Below, one piece after another: positions 52,520 through 63,900 of a stretch of 64,000 nucleotides of DNA. Positions within the stretch are counted from its first letter, which is position 1. Each line of letters begins with the position of its first letter. Location: NCBI GenBank assembly GCA_024867545.1, contig JANFNE010000006.1, forward strand, positions 744,001 to 808,000. Direction: 5' to 3'. Below the pieces are notes generated by a model that made no database searches, was not told the origin of the DNA, and saw only the letters and a program-made list of their open reading frames with translations. Source of the DNA: Phytopythium helicoides (taxonomy: Eukaryota > Oomycota > Peronosporomycetes > Pythiales > Pythiaceae). A program made the translations under genes and the position numbers.

Positions 52520-53492
52520 ATGAAGATTATAGCTGCTTCCGCTATCGTGCCGATCATTCTTATCGTCGTTCCCATCGACCAAGTCAACGCGCACGGATAC
52601 ATCTCCAAGCCCAAGGCTACATACCAGTCCAACCCCAACATCGAGTACTACACGGGGTACAATGCCGAGATTTATGCATCGGTGAACTCGGGCTTCTCTG
52701 GTGGAACCTACAATGGAAGTCCGGTGGATAACACGGCGTCCTTCACGGAGCACTGGGCTGCCACGGGTTACTCATCGCTCAAGGAGATGTGTGATCCCTA
52801 CGCGACCGACTACGGCTGGTCCGTGTCGACTGCGACGCCCATCGACGTGAGCAGCTACACGGAGTTCTGGTGGCAGAATGACCAGTACCAAGAAGGTTTC
52901 CTCGACTCGCATCATGTAAGTTTGTTCAAGCGCTTTCTGCTCGAATCGAATACGTTCTTTAGACAGGTGGGCTGAACGGTATACCGATGTTGATTTTGTT
53001 GGTGAAGGGTCCATGCGAGCTGTGGATCGACGACACGCGTGTGTGGCACTACGACGACTGTCGCGCCGAGTTCCCTGACTACCCAGCCAGCATCCCGACC
53101 GACTACTCCGTTTGCAACGGAGACTGTCTTGTCGTCTTCTACTGGCTCGCACTTCACTCGTCGCAGTGGCAGATCTACAGTGCGTGCATATTCGTGTCTC
53201 GATCCACCCCATGACCACTGAGCTAACTTTGGCGGCATGTGATGTCGTTTTCCCTCTAGAGCAATGCGTGCCGATCACGAATCCGAACGGAACCGGGGCG
53301 AGCACCTCGTCAACGTCCTCGAATTCAACTTCATCTACGACAGCCTCGACTTCCACGACCACGACGGCGTCGAGCCAGACGGAAGCGGAAGCTGATGACG
53401 ACCTTGACGACAGCGAAGACGGCTGCAGCCAGCGCCGAATGGACCGCAAGATGCGCCGTCGCATGATGCGCGCGCTCAAGGCTGGGAACTGA
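52520..53492 (+). CDS. AA17 lytic polysaccharide monooxygenase (class A)
   Basis: Exons 52520-52915, 53008-53179, 53260-53492 (266 aa; introns 92 and 80 bp, phases 0 and 1). Signal peptide MKIIAASAIVPIILIVVPIDQVNA; mature start HGYISKPKATYQSNPNIEYYTG. DSHH|GPCELWIDD, VVFYWLALHSSQWQIY and KQCVPITNPNGTG are present. The Ser/Thr linker leads into an acidic stretch and the basic tail with Cys (DGCSQRRMDRKMRRRMM). It is the intact parent-type copy of the truncated gene at 22734-23470; the two share introns and 3' flank almost base for base. Confidence 0.9.
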
Positions 53493-54163
53493 GCGCCAAC
53501 TACTGGTACTGATTGACCACGCGCGTTGAGTTTAGATGTTGTCGTCATGAGTAATGTGTGGGAATGCAAGCGGTGGTAAAAGGCGTGTTTCTGTGGAATG
53601 GCTGGGATCTCAAGAGTTTGAGAGCATCGCTATTGAGTTGGGAGTTGGCTGTCATGCCGATGTTTTCGCGAGACCGATTTGATTGATACATGTTCCAGCG
53701 TGTCCTGTCTGTTCGCACCAATACATTTGGATCGTATGGTTTGTATCTCAAAAGAAGACGTACGGGAGACTTGTAAAGTATAATGATTTGAGACACCTCT
53801 CGGTCAAATAGCAAGACCGTACTTACACAGGATCATTTCTATAGTATAGTCATTTCTACTTGGTTTTCCAATGTAGACAATCTCAATAGCGGTGATGACT
53901 TTGCCGGGCTTCGCTCATTGAATCGGGAAGTCGATGGGTTTGGTGCTTGGCTCTCTTCGGATGCCTCGTCCCCCTCATTGATGAACGTCCGCTGTTCCAA
54001 TTCCAAGGCAGCGTGAGTGAGCGGAGCGATATGAGCCGCTATTCTTCTTCCATCCTGTATCTCTAGCTTTCTGTTTTGTATCTTCACACCTCTCTCTGGT
54101 TGCCTTCATAACTGCAACTCAGTTTCACCATAGTGATCGTCTATAATCGCTAGGACTATGTTC
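53493..54163. other. 3' flank duplicated in the other arm; no gene
   Basis: Up to about 54143 this is nearly the reverse complement of 22086-22733. The 89-codon frame present in both copies (ending FTTACIPTHYS) is conserved only because the DNA is duplicated. It has no signal peptide or known motif and lies in a non-coding-like composition. Confidence 0.5.
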
Positions 54164-57055
54164 TTAGGAAGGTTCAATCCTGAGACGCTGGATCGAGAGC
54201 AACGTCTCATTTATGCGGAGCTGGAACTTGAGTCGCGTTGGAATCACACGCGCACATACACGAAAGTAGGCAAGAGCCTTCCAGTAGTCTGACAAACGTG
54301 AGCTAGCCAACTGCGATCGTTCATTGCTTCTAGTCAATCCTCCGAGCTCAGCAACTCCAATAGATTTCAACGCACCCCAAGGAGATAATACGCTTCGACC
54401 ACGCGCTTATCTTCTGTGGCAGTAGCTACGTGAGAGCTCAGTAGCGCAATGACATGCTCGTAGGCCTCCAGAACTGACAAAAAACAACGCACGTAAGTAA
54501 GTCAGAGCCGTACGCCTAGAAACATTACTCTAACTAACCGTAGAACCAGCGAGCAACTTGGACTGCAATGCGGGCTTCCGCTCGTTCACCAGTGGACCCA
54601 CCATCAAATTCTTCTAGCTCGTAGTACATCCTCCAGGAGCGAGCACCTGCTTCAATCAATTGAAGTCGGTAGTTGGTACTAGGGCTCGCCTTGTACTGGG
54701 ATACCAACGGCCATTGGAGAACCACAAAGAGGTCAAAATCCCACGCGGTTTGCGTGAGAAGGGCTAACTGGGTGGTAGCCGAAAAGTGCTTTGCACCGTC
54801 ATCGGCCCCCATCAATCCCCACAACAAATCACAATCACCAGGGGTGAATGCATCGAATTCGAGGCAAAAACAGACCCCAGACTTGTCCACGTTCTCTTGC
54901 CCAATCGCGGCGTAAAATACATCAAACGTATCACTGGCAGGTGTTGCCAATGTCTGGATTGAAACGCTCGCCTTCGTTGAAGAGCCAAGTATGCACTCAC
55001 ATATGCCTTCAAAAGTGAATCGAAACAGCTCAAAGTCGACAGGCAAACAGAAGCAGTCAGGGTGAGGGGAAAGCTGCGGTAGCTCGAGTGACACTGGAGT
55101 ATTTATTGGGCTGGCTCCCTCTTGCATCGCCAAAAATGCGCTTGGAATCGCCTCTCGGAAGGAAAATCCTGCGTCGCCTGCAAGAATAGCAACCGGATGC
55201 TGTACTGCACCTGCATTGGCATTGCTAACAAGTTCCGATAGCAACGCAATAGCTTCTGTCGGAAAAAGAATCAGCGAAGACAACAACCCGCCGTCATTCT
55301 TCTCGATAAACTCGTTGATAATTCGATTGAAGACTATGTTTGCAACGGAGGAACTGAATATTGTTGCCGGGGTGTGCACGGTGGCTTCAAATGGTTGACC
55401 AAAGAATAGCTCCATCTCGGCAATTGAGAGAGTAGTGCTCTCAATCAGAGCTTCACGAACAGTACACCGTCCTGCACTGAGATCATCGGCGTTTGCTGCC
55501 AACGCGAACACGTCAGCGCGCAATGAGTCAAAGAAGTAATTTCCCATGAGAAGCAATGGTCCATCCGACCCTGGCATCCAGGTACGACCGGACCACTTGA
55601 AGTTCAACAATCCTTTGCTTTGGCCCGATATAAAGTCGCCCGTATCAAATCTCGCAAATTCAAGGAGCCCACGCTCGAGGTACGGACGGAAACAAGCCAT
55701 CTTCATCCGTGAGTCGAGCACATCTTCACTAAGGTCACTGGCAATCACCAGTGGCACGAGGCCGCGACTTTTGAATGCGGCACGACGACTTGCAACTTCA
55801 GTGCCAAAGTGCAGTAGAAAGTGGTGTAAAAACTTGCATGAACCGCTTGCAGCCTCCCACACAAAGCAGTTTGGTATTCGTTGACCGTTCGCATCTATAT
55901 TCTTTGTTTCAGGTGGTGAATCGACGTTTTGAGACAGCAAGAAGTCTACAGCCACTCCTGCATGTGTGGGCAGAGCATCCATAAAATCAGATAGGTTGCA
56001 CGATGGACGAGCGGGGAAACAATTAAAACCTTACTTGCATAGACCGCGGCGATAAACGAACTACTTGAGACGCCAAATGGAACCGTCCCAGAGCTCCATG
56101 CACTGATACCCCGGTCGAGGTAAAATTGCTTTTGCGCATCCCAGAGCTGGCACTTAGAAAGTCGCCCCAAGGTCATTTCCCCACTCGAAAAAGTCAGGGC
56201 TTCTTGCTGCTTTGCTGAACTACCTGGAGTGTTTTGTCCAGGCTCGCATGCTCGAATCGACTCTAACGGGTATTGACTCTTCCAAATGCGAAGTCCCAGC
56301 TCAAGGATATTCATGACATCACCTTTTGTCCGCCTTGATGGCGTGAGCTCGATTTGGCGCCGCACTTTCTTGCCCAGTTCATGAGCCACTTGTGGGTGGC
56401 AGTAGGTCCATCGCAGGAGTAGCGATAGCAACTGGAATGGTAGCTGTCCGGGTGAAGAAAAAAGCGGCTCAAGTTGTGGTTGGGAGCTTCCGTTGACACC
56501 AGTAACTGAGCGCGGTGCAACCCACGAGAAAACTTCGAGGGCAATGCGCCAACCGCAGTGAGAAGGCAGCTGATCCAGTGGCCTGCGAAACCACAGCAGC
56601 GTCTCATGATCAATTGCCCCACCTCGAAGCGAGTGCAACGCGCAGCTCCACGCCCACTCCAAGCTTCCTCCGAGCAGGTCTTTTTCCGAAATGACCAGCA
56701 GCATCTCGAATCCCTTGGCAGCGAACGCTTCAGCCCCATCAGCACTCCACATCTCGCGCGTCACCACCACGAGCAGTCTCTTCTCATCCCCATCCAATCC
56801 CTCAATCAGCCTCGAGAGCTGCTCGAAGCTGCTGGCGGTGGCGACGCCATCCGCCTCCGCCACCGCAACGCCTGTCTCGCCTAATACCTGCACCAGCTCG
56901 GCAACTCGCAGCGCTGTCTCCCGCTCGCGTTCTGGCGCTCCGACGGCCGCAAAACGAGCGCCAGGCACGCCGCAGAGGCCGCTCGCGCGCCTCAGCACGT
57001 GCGCCACGGCCCTCGCGAGCCAGCAGAGCTGCACGTCGCGCACCAGCGCCGCCAT
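54164..57055 (-). CDS. Methyltransferase-like protein with TPR-like C-terminus, frameshifted
   Basis: Exons 57055-56035, 55957-54539, 54473-54164; introns of 77 and 65 bp with GT-AG and matching phases (A|GA and G|TT). The middle (FYLDRGISAW, GVSSSSFIAAVYA, then VWEAASGSCKFLHHFLLHF and IASDLSEDVLDSR) resembles class I S-adenosylmethionine methyltransferases. The glycine motif is weak (EAASGS), so activity is doubtful. The last exon begins LEAYEHVIALLSSHV and contains a TPR-like helix (VVEAYYLLG then ALKSIGVAELGG). That exon reads in two frames: a run of four C (plus strand 54375-54378) is one base short of keeping the frame, so as given it stops soon after YYLLG. Either the allele is truncated or the base is missing by error. 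The substrate cannot be inferred. Confidence 0.55.
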
Positions 57056-57144
57056 GTCCAAGATCGAGCAACCACCCACTCAAACTCGCAATATTTGATT
57101 TCGTAGGTTTCGCGATCCGCCTAATGGAGCGAGGGCACGCGAGC

Positions 57145-57438
57145 TCACGCCTTGCGGTCGGCGCGCGGCTGCAGGTGCAGCAGGCCGCTGCGAGCGCCCG
57201 CGCCCGTCGCGCTAGTCGCGGCCTCGGCCAGCAGCGCGCGGCGCTCGGCCGCCAGCGCCTGCAGCTCGCCCTGGATGTCGCGCAGCTCGTCGCGCGTGGA
57301 CGCGAATAGCGCCTTGGCCTGCAGCGTCGACGCGGTGCTGACGGGCGCGGCGCGGCGGCGCTTGCTGCCCGCGGCGGCCGCGTCCTTGTCGGCGTCGGCG
57401 TTGCCGTCGCCCTTGACCGTGCTCTTCTTCGGAGGCAT
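57145..57438 (-). CDS. Small basic/Ala-rich hypothetical protein
   Basis: 97 aa, start ATG at 57438 (MPPKKSTVKGDGNADADKD). Lys/Arg-rich N-terminus (SKRRRAAP) that could be nuclear-localising, followed by an Ala/Leu/Glu heptad-like helix (TRDELRDIQGELQALAAERRALLAEAA). Very GC-rich; overlapping frames on the other strand are equally open, so coding status is not certain. Lies between two minus-strand genes with about 80 bp on each side. Confidence 0.5.
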   Translation of the reverse strand: MPPKKSTVKGDGNADADKDAAAAGSKRRRAAPVSTASTLQAKALFASTRDELRDIQGELQALAAERRALLAEAATSATGAGARSGLLHLQPRADRKA

Positions 57439-57518
57439 GAAGGCGGCGCGCTCCTGACTGGCCGGCGACCGGGGCTGCGGGTGTGCGGCTGCTTGCTGGC
57501 GGATGGAAACGGAAGTGG

Positions 57519-59798
57519 TCAGTGGTCACCGCCGGCGGCGTTCTTGGCGCGAATGTAGCGCGACATGTACTCGGTGGTGCGGTGGCGCTCCGACCAGAGG
57601 ATGGCCCCCGTCCAGTTGCGAGCGCGTGCGGCGGTCTGCGTTCGCAGCGCGTCGTCCAGTCGAGCTAGGAAGCTCGCGCCGTTGGCGTCGCGGTTGTACC
57701 GAGCGTTGCACAGCGCAGTGCCAGCCCGCTGCGCCTCGGTCCACTGCTGCTCGTCGTGGTAGAGATCATGCATTGAGGCAGCGAACTGCTCTGGAGCGTT
57801 GGCGACGGCACCTCCCCACGGCAAGTCGGGTAGCGTCATGCCCTCGGAGCCGATGCCAGTTGACACGCAAGGCGTGCCAGAGAACCAACTGTCGGCAATC
57901 TTGCCCTTGATGCCGGCTCCAAAGCGAAGTGGGGCGATTGTGAGGCGGTAAGAGCGCAAGGTATCATGCACGTCAGGAGCGAAGCCCTGCATGCGGAAGC
58001 CTCGGGCAGGGTCATCCATCTTGACAAAGCGACTAGACGCGCCGTACGAGCCGTAAATGTGAACCTCAGGCATCGATGACCCTGAAGCATGAAGCGAACG
58101 GAAAAGTGGTGCGATGCTAGACCGTGTCCACTCGACAGCATCCACGTTCGGCGGGTGTTTGAAGCTCCCGATGAACGCGATGTGCTGACGATTCGAGAAG
58201 GATGGCAGCATCGAAGTGTCGACCGATGGATAGAAAAAGTCGCAGCGATGCAGTAGTTCTCCGGGGATCTGAAAACGCTCGACAAGCATATCACGCTCAA
58301 AGTCGGACACGAAAAGTGTCAGGTCAGAGCGGTGAATCGAAGCCAGTTCCCGGATGACTTGCTTCTCCACGGGATCCACGTTGACGTGAGCACCCGCAGC
58401 AAGGATGGACTCCACATCCTGGTCTTGCTTCTTCACCAGGTGCTCGCGAGCCTTACGAAGAAAATGTACGTCTTGCAAGTCCAATACTCGGAGTGCATCT
58501 GGTGCGTACTTCTTGGCCTGCCACCCGTACATCTCTTCAGCAATGAATCGGTCAAAAATGACGATCTGTGGGGACGTCTCCAGCAGCAGCTTCTGAAACG
58601 TGTCCGTGTTGGCGTCCGCCTGTACGCACTCGACGTTGCTTTCACGTGCTAGCCGTTCTGTGTGGTCGTTCAGGCGACTGGGTGAAACGCATAGCACGTG
58701 AAAGCCCTGCTCCTGTAGGATCGCGATCAAGTCGGCACTGCGAACACCCGCAGCCGAGGAAGTCCGTTCGGGCCACACGGATCCGGCAAACACAACCTTC
58801 TTCTTGCTAGCTGCAAACGCGGCCATGCGAGAAGACCGAGATGTCTTGGAATCCGCGGTAGACGAAGTATTTACCCCAGTTGGAGCAGCAGAATGCGCGC
58901 GACCCTTACTCTCCAGTGGTTGGTACCAGGCCGCATCCATATCCGACGCCAGGCGCGCCTCGACGTTGAATGGACCGGGAAGTCCGTCGGGAAAGAACTG
59001 CAGCACCAGCTCGTGGAAATAGCTAACGGGGTCTTCTCCGCGGCCTTGTGAGCGCGCAATGTGGTGAAACCACTTGATCCCGCAGCGCACGTGATTGCGC
59101 TCCTCCCACACAATCTGTTTGACTACCTCGGCCGACGCGCGGTCACCGATCGACATGAGCTTGTGGACAAGTCGGTCGCCTGAGTCAAGCCCTCGGGCTT
59201 CCTGAACAAGCGGCACGACTGCAATGCGCGCAGCAAGATCAGCCGCCGTGTTGGAGGCGTGCTCGAGAAGCGCCTTGGTCGCAGGCAGACATCCATAGAA
59301 CGCGCCAATCTCGCGCAGCCGGTCGTCAACCATGCGAAAGTGGCGCGCCTCGTCACTCGCAACCTCCAGGAAGTCGTCGTAGAACTCCCGGGTGAGGCCG
59401 TGCTTGTCCGGGTCGAAGCGCACGAGCGTGTCCCAGTAGTTGTCGATGGCTCCCAGCTCAATGTGCGCCAGCGCGTGCAGCATGATGACGGGGATCTCGG
59501 CGCTCTGCTGCAGCTGCTTGACCGACGGCATCTGCTTGGGCGGCAGCAGCTCGGGCGTCGCTGCTCGCGCGGGCTGCTCTGGCGCGCGCATTTCCCACGC
59601 GGCGCCGCCCGCCACCACCGGCAGCTCGCCGCCGACCCAGCGATCGCGGCACTCGAGCGTGAGCGCCACCTTGTCCGCGGGGTTTGCAGCGAGCAGCACG
59701 CGCTCGCCGTAGCTCAGCAGTGAGTCAGCGGCGGCCGCGCGCGTCGCCAACCGCCGCCGCAGGCCCAGCGCCGCTCGACGTCTCGAGGCCAGCATCAT
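57519..59798 (-). CDS. Fusion of DUF455 ferritin-like domain and family-4-type glycosyltransferase
   Basis: 759 aa, single exon. The N-terminus is Arg/Ala-rich (MMLASRRRAALGLRRRLATRAAAA), like a mitochondrial presequence. Residues ~30-290 are a DUF455 four-helix ferritin-like domain with metal-ligand-like motifs: HALAHIELGAIDNYWD, ASDEARHF, VPLVQEARGLD and VWEERNHVRCG. After a ~40-residue Ser-rich linker, residues ~340-720 are a glycosyltransferase-like Rossmann pair. There RSADLIAILQEQGFHV opens the first fold, and IAFIGSFKHPPNVDAVEW, VHIYGSYG and LTIAPLRFGAGIKGKIADSWFSGTPCVST carry the usual GT4 E/K-type sugar-nucleotide region. In bacteria DUF455 proteins act near tRNA/redox metabolism. 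A fused enzyme in an organelle is an inference; substrate unknown. Confidence 0.75.
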   Translation of the reverse strand: MMLASRRRAALGLRRRLATRAAAADSLLSYGERVLLAANPADKVALTLECRDRWVGGELPVVAGGAAWEMRAPEQPARAATPELLPPKQMPSVKQLQQSAEIPVIMLHALAHIELGAIDNYWDTLVRFDPDKHGLTREFYDDFLEVASDEARHFRMVDDRLREIGAFYGCLPATKALLEHASNTAADLAARIAVVPLVQEARGLDSGDRLVHKLMSIGDRASAEVVKQIVWEERNHVRCGIKWFHHIARSQGRGEDPVSYFHELVLQFFPDGLPGPFNVEARLASDMDAAWYQPLESKGRAHSAAPTGVNTSSTADSKTSRSSRMAAFAASKKKVVFAGSVWPERTSSAAGVRSADLIAILQEQGFHVLCVSPSRLNDHTERLARESNVECVQADANTDTFQKLLLETSPQIVIFDRFIAEEMYGWQAKKYAPDALRVLDLQDVHFLRKAREHLVKKQDQDVESILAAGAHVNVDPVEKQVIRELASIHRSDLTLFVSDFERDMLVERFQIPGELLHRCDFFYPSVDTSMLPSFSNRQHIAFIGSFKHPPNVDAVEWTRSSIAPLFRSLHASGSSMPEVHIYGSYGASSRFVKMDDPARGFRMQGFAPDVHDTLRSYRLTIAPLRFGAGIKGKIADSWFSGTPCVSTGIGSEGMTLPDLPWGGAVANAPEQFAASMHDLYHDEQQWTEAQRAGTALCNARYNRDANGASFLARLDDALRTQTAARARNWTGAILWSERHRTTEYMSRYIRAKNAAGGDH

Positions 59799-60021
59799 GT
59801 CGGGTCTTTGATTGGCATCGGCCGTCGGTATTCGATGTGGGAGGCGGACAATCGCGCAGTGCTTTGAAGGGGGTTGCGTTTACACAGGGGCAACTGGTTG
59901 AAGTGGAAGCATGGAGCTGGCTCGTCTTCTTATTTGGCGGCGGTGCTTCCTCCATGGCGTTCGTGCATTCGGCAATCTTCGGTCTCGACCTCAAGTCCAA
60001 GCTTCTACGAGAGTTTGCAGG

Positions 60022-60837
60022 ATGAGCAAGGTGCTGCTGGTGCTTGTGGTGGTGGCTGGGTGGGCGGCCGTGGCCAGCGGATACCTGTGGGAGCCCGCGA
60101 CCACGCACAAGAGCAACGCCGACGTGATCCTCACGAACGCAGAGGTGGATTCGGCGTTTATGAACGCGACGTGGAATGGCACGGCGGCACAGAACACGGC
60201 GGCGTTCAACGCTGCATTGCCGATGTCTTCGTTCAAGACGCTGCGTGATTTGGCCGACCGACTCAACTTTGAATGCAGCGACATCAAGCTGCTCAGCGAG
60301 CCCATCGACGTGCGCAAAATGAACTCAATGACCCTTAAGCACAACGGCACGACACACGTACGTGTTTCGGTAACGGGTTTAGAGTGCATACACTAACATA
60401 TGAAGAGATGGTTGCTCTGCAGGGGCCGTGCGAGATGTGGATCGGAGACGAACGCGTCTTTCAAGACGACGACTGCTTCACAGAGGAAAAAGGACGCACC
60501 AAGCTCTATCCGATCCCATTTTTCACGTGTCATGGAGTGTGCGCCTTCTCAACGTACTGGTTGATGCTGGACAAGCCTGAGTGGCAGCTACGACGTTCGT
60601 TTCTAGATCGCTATGCCTCCAATTACTATTTATGCCTGACTTTGCCGTCTCAACATTGCAGGTATTTGCTTGACGATTGCAACACCTGGAAACAAAACAG
60701 ACGAAGAAGTCGTCGGGCGTCGGCTGATGACCATCCTCCCACTCACAAGAGACGCGTTCGGTCCGTGGAAGGATAAGCTATTTGAATTTCAGACAAACCC
60801 GTCTGCCTGGTCCTTCGTTGACATGTTCAACGGCTGA
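60022..60837 (+). CDS. AA17-like secreted protein lacking both presumed copper histidines
   Basis: Exons 60022-60357, 60423-60594, 60662-60837 (227 aa; introns 65 and 67 bp, phases 0 and 1, positions as in AA17). Exon 2 is exactly 172 bp as in the true AA17 genes. Signal peptide MSKVLLVLVVVAGWAAVA, then SGYLWEPATTHKSNADV, where the family has HGYLSQP; so His1 is replaced by Ser. Before GPCEMWIGDERVF it has TTH rather than SHH, so the His two residues upstream is missing too. AFSTYWLMLDKPEWQLR matches the FYWLAL block. The C-terminal part (RICLTIATPGNKTDEEVVGRR...FVDMFNG) is not the Ser/Thr linker and lacks the basic tail. It is a second, independent-looking non-catalytic paralogue, divergent from the DUF455 fusion gene by 223 bp. 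Confidence 0.78.
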
Positions 60838-60931
60838 AGCATCCAGTAAAACGAACACAGTGCAATCGCAAAATTTGCACTGAGATCTCCACAACACCCT
60901 ACAACGAGAATAAACGGAGACTTCATCGATC

Positions 60932-63900
60932 TCATTTGGCATACACATGCTCTGTGCCGTCGCGCAGCGTCAGCCTTCCACGTCCATTGAGAGCCACATG
61001 GTTGTTTTCCCAGTCACCGATAAAGCTTTCGCCGTTCGCAAAGAAACCCGTGCCAGTACCGTGGCGCTTTCCGTTCACCCACATCCCGTCGTACAGATCA
61101 CCATTCGCATACTTGCACACACCTCGACCATGGGGTCTCCCCTTGACGCACTGGCCCGTAAACTTGCTGCCATCAGGAAAGATAATCGTCCACTCTCCAT
61201 CAACTGGCTCATCCGCGAACCACTCTCCTTCTTTTACCACTCCTGATGTCGTGATGGAAAGCACGCCTTCTCCTTCTCGCTTGCCCCGCCGCCACTGTCC
61301 AATGTACTTTTCTCCGCCTTGAGCGGAAACAAAAGTGCCTTCTCCGTCTTGCAAATCGTTTTTCCAACTACCCGAGTATGTCGATCCATCAGGGAATACA
61401 GCAGTACCGATGCCTTCTCGAACTCCGTCCTGCCACTCTCCTGTGTAAGATGCACCACCGGTGGACGACGTCTGCTTGCCTGCGCCGTGCTTCTTGCCGC
61501 GCTCAAACTCGCCTTCATAAACAGCGCCCTCAGCATCAATGTACTTGCCACTACCGTTGAACTGATTGCTGGTCCAATTTCCACTGTAGGTTTCGCATCC
61601 GCGAATTACGCAGTGGCCATACCCTTGACGAACATCATCTTCCCAGTGTCCGTCATAAATGAAATCCTTGAGACCTGAAGTCAACACGCCACTTCCATGA
61701 CGCACGTCATGATGCCATTCACCCTCATATACGTTACCTGTCGCGCGCTCGGTGAAAACGCCAAAGCCGTGACGCTTGCCACCTTGGAACTCGCCCTCGT
61801 ACACATCTCCGTTAGGATATGTGTATTCGTGGTGGCCTGACGTTGGACGAATCGCGCTCTGCTCATCATTTATACCTGATGCCGATGAGCTACGGCGCTC
61901 GCGCTGGGAGGATCTTCGACGCTCCGTTGACAACGGAATATCCACGAACCGGGAAGGTTGTCGCACCGATTTGATAAATACACTGTTTTTCCATTCACCT
62001 TCAAGGATGCTGCCATCTGGATTTATGCACACACCGAAGCCTTCGCGCAACCCATCGACCCATGCTCCAGAATAGGAAGACCCGTTGGCGTATTTGCATA
62101 CACCTTCACCCCATGGGCGTCCTCGACGGCACTCGCCAGAGTACTTGTCGCCGTTCTGGTAAGTAATGAACCATGAGCCATCGACCTCGGCGTCTTTCTG
62201 CCAAGTCCCCTCTTTCGTAATTCCTGACTTGCCGGAGTATGCTGAGCCTTCTCCATGGCGAAATCCTTTCCACCACTGACCATCGTACCTGTCCCCATTA
62301 GGACGAACGAGCACTCCAGTACCGTGGCGCTTACCATCTTGGAATCCCCCTGAGTATTCAGTGCCGTCCATGTACTCGCATGCGCCGATCCCGTGAAACT
62401 TTCCACTCACAAACTCGCCAGTGTACTGTTTCACGCCTTCATATTCTTCGTCACGGTGCCTCCGAGCCACAATCAACTTGCCAGCACCATGCTTAACTCC
62501 ACGATGCCACTCGCCATTGTAGACATCGCCATCCGCATTCGTGTACACACCCATACCGTGGAAAAAATTGTCAAGCCACTCGCCAGTATAACTCTCAACG
62601 TTTTTAAGAGTACTGTGTCCGTGGCCACACCGCATATCGTGACGCCATTCACCATCGTAGATGTAACCGCTGGATTTAGCTGTAAGCACTCCTTTGCCGT
62701 GGCGCTCATCGAGCTCCCAATCGCCTTCGTATTGGTTCTTTGTCACAAACTCGACATAGATGCCAAATCCATGACGCTTGCCACGCATGAAATCACCTTC
62801 GTACTCGTCGCCATTGGGATATGTGTACGTAGCCTTGCCCTCTTGTGGTGGAGGTAAGTAAGTCTGAATGGTGCTTCTTCGCCGGTCGAGGCGGTGTGAT
62901 TGTATCCACTCATTGTAGTTGTGAGTCTGTTGCCACGCATGGGTCCAGGCACGCCCGTACTCGGCGTAGAAGCTGGCATGCTCACCAAATATCGGCGCAG
63001 CCAGGTCTTCGAGTCTTGAACGGATAGAAGGGTGATAGGGATCATAGGTTCTGCCACTTACCAAGTTGTTCAAACTATTACTCCCCCCAGAATCGGATTC
63101 GCAAACCTCCTTAGCAGCACCAAACAAGCCGTTGAATCCTTCTGCAAGAAATTCTTCAAAATATGACTGAAACTGACCAAGAACCCAATCAATGTCCGAC
63201 TCGACTGATTTCATTGCAGCCCCAGCACGTGACTGCTGTCGCACCAAGACTTTAGGTTGGCCACTCTGTTCTTGGTCGCTGAAATTCAATTCGGAGGCAT
63301 GAGTAGCCGGGCGTGTGCTTGATGAGCGTTTGCTCCCATCAATTCCACTAACGCCGATCCGGCGCATCACAGAACCCAGTCTGTGTGATGTCATCGCTCC
63401 TATCCCAAATGAGTGCTCTGATTTTAGCGTTGGGAATGCAATTACTTGCCTTATATCAAGGTCCACAATCACATCAAGGTTGGATTTGGGGTTTTTGAGC
63501 AGTAGAGAGTCGCTTGTACCAACTAGAAATCCCTTGGATCCGTATATGTCCAGCTGGTCAGCTGTAAAACATGGCTGAAGGACGCAATCGTTGTGGAAAA
63601 GAGAGAAGGGCATCCCATAGCGCCGCAGCCGATAGATTACAGCTTGGATTGTTCGGGATGTAAAGCTAGAACTCTCAGCAAGAGTGCCGGGTAACAGCGC
63701 CAAAATGGCGAGTGTTGCGGCAGATGCAACACTTGCATCAGCAGAGTAACATGCAATACGACCTTCAAGGAGAATGACGCGAAGAACAGCAAGGATATCT
63801 TTGCGAAACCATCGCACCAGAGGCACAGCGGGTAGGCCAACATGAATCTCTCTGTAGGGCAACTCGCCAAAGTTTACGCCAGTCATCAATTTCCGGTACA

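Larger units (their letters stand above)
47190..54143. repeat. Right arm of the inverted duplication (intact A/B AA17 array)
   Basis: Mirror image of 22086-28140: B3 (minus), A (plus), B4 (minus), A (plus). The 3' flanks of B3 (47186-47290) and B4 (50507-50610) are themselves almost identical, including CGAATCTACAAAACAACCAG, so the arm arose by duplication of a two-gene unit of about 3.3 kb. It stops about 20 bp from the 3' end of the neighbouring gene at 54164. Confidence 0.8.
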
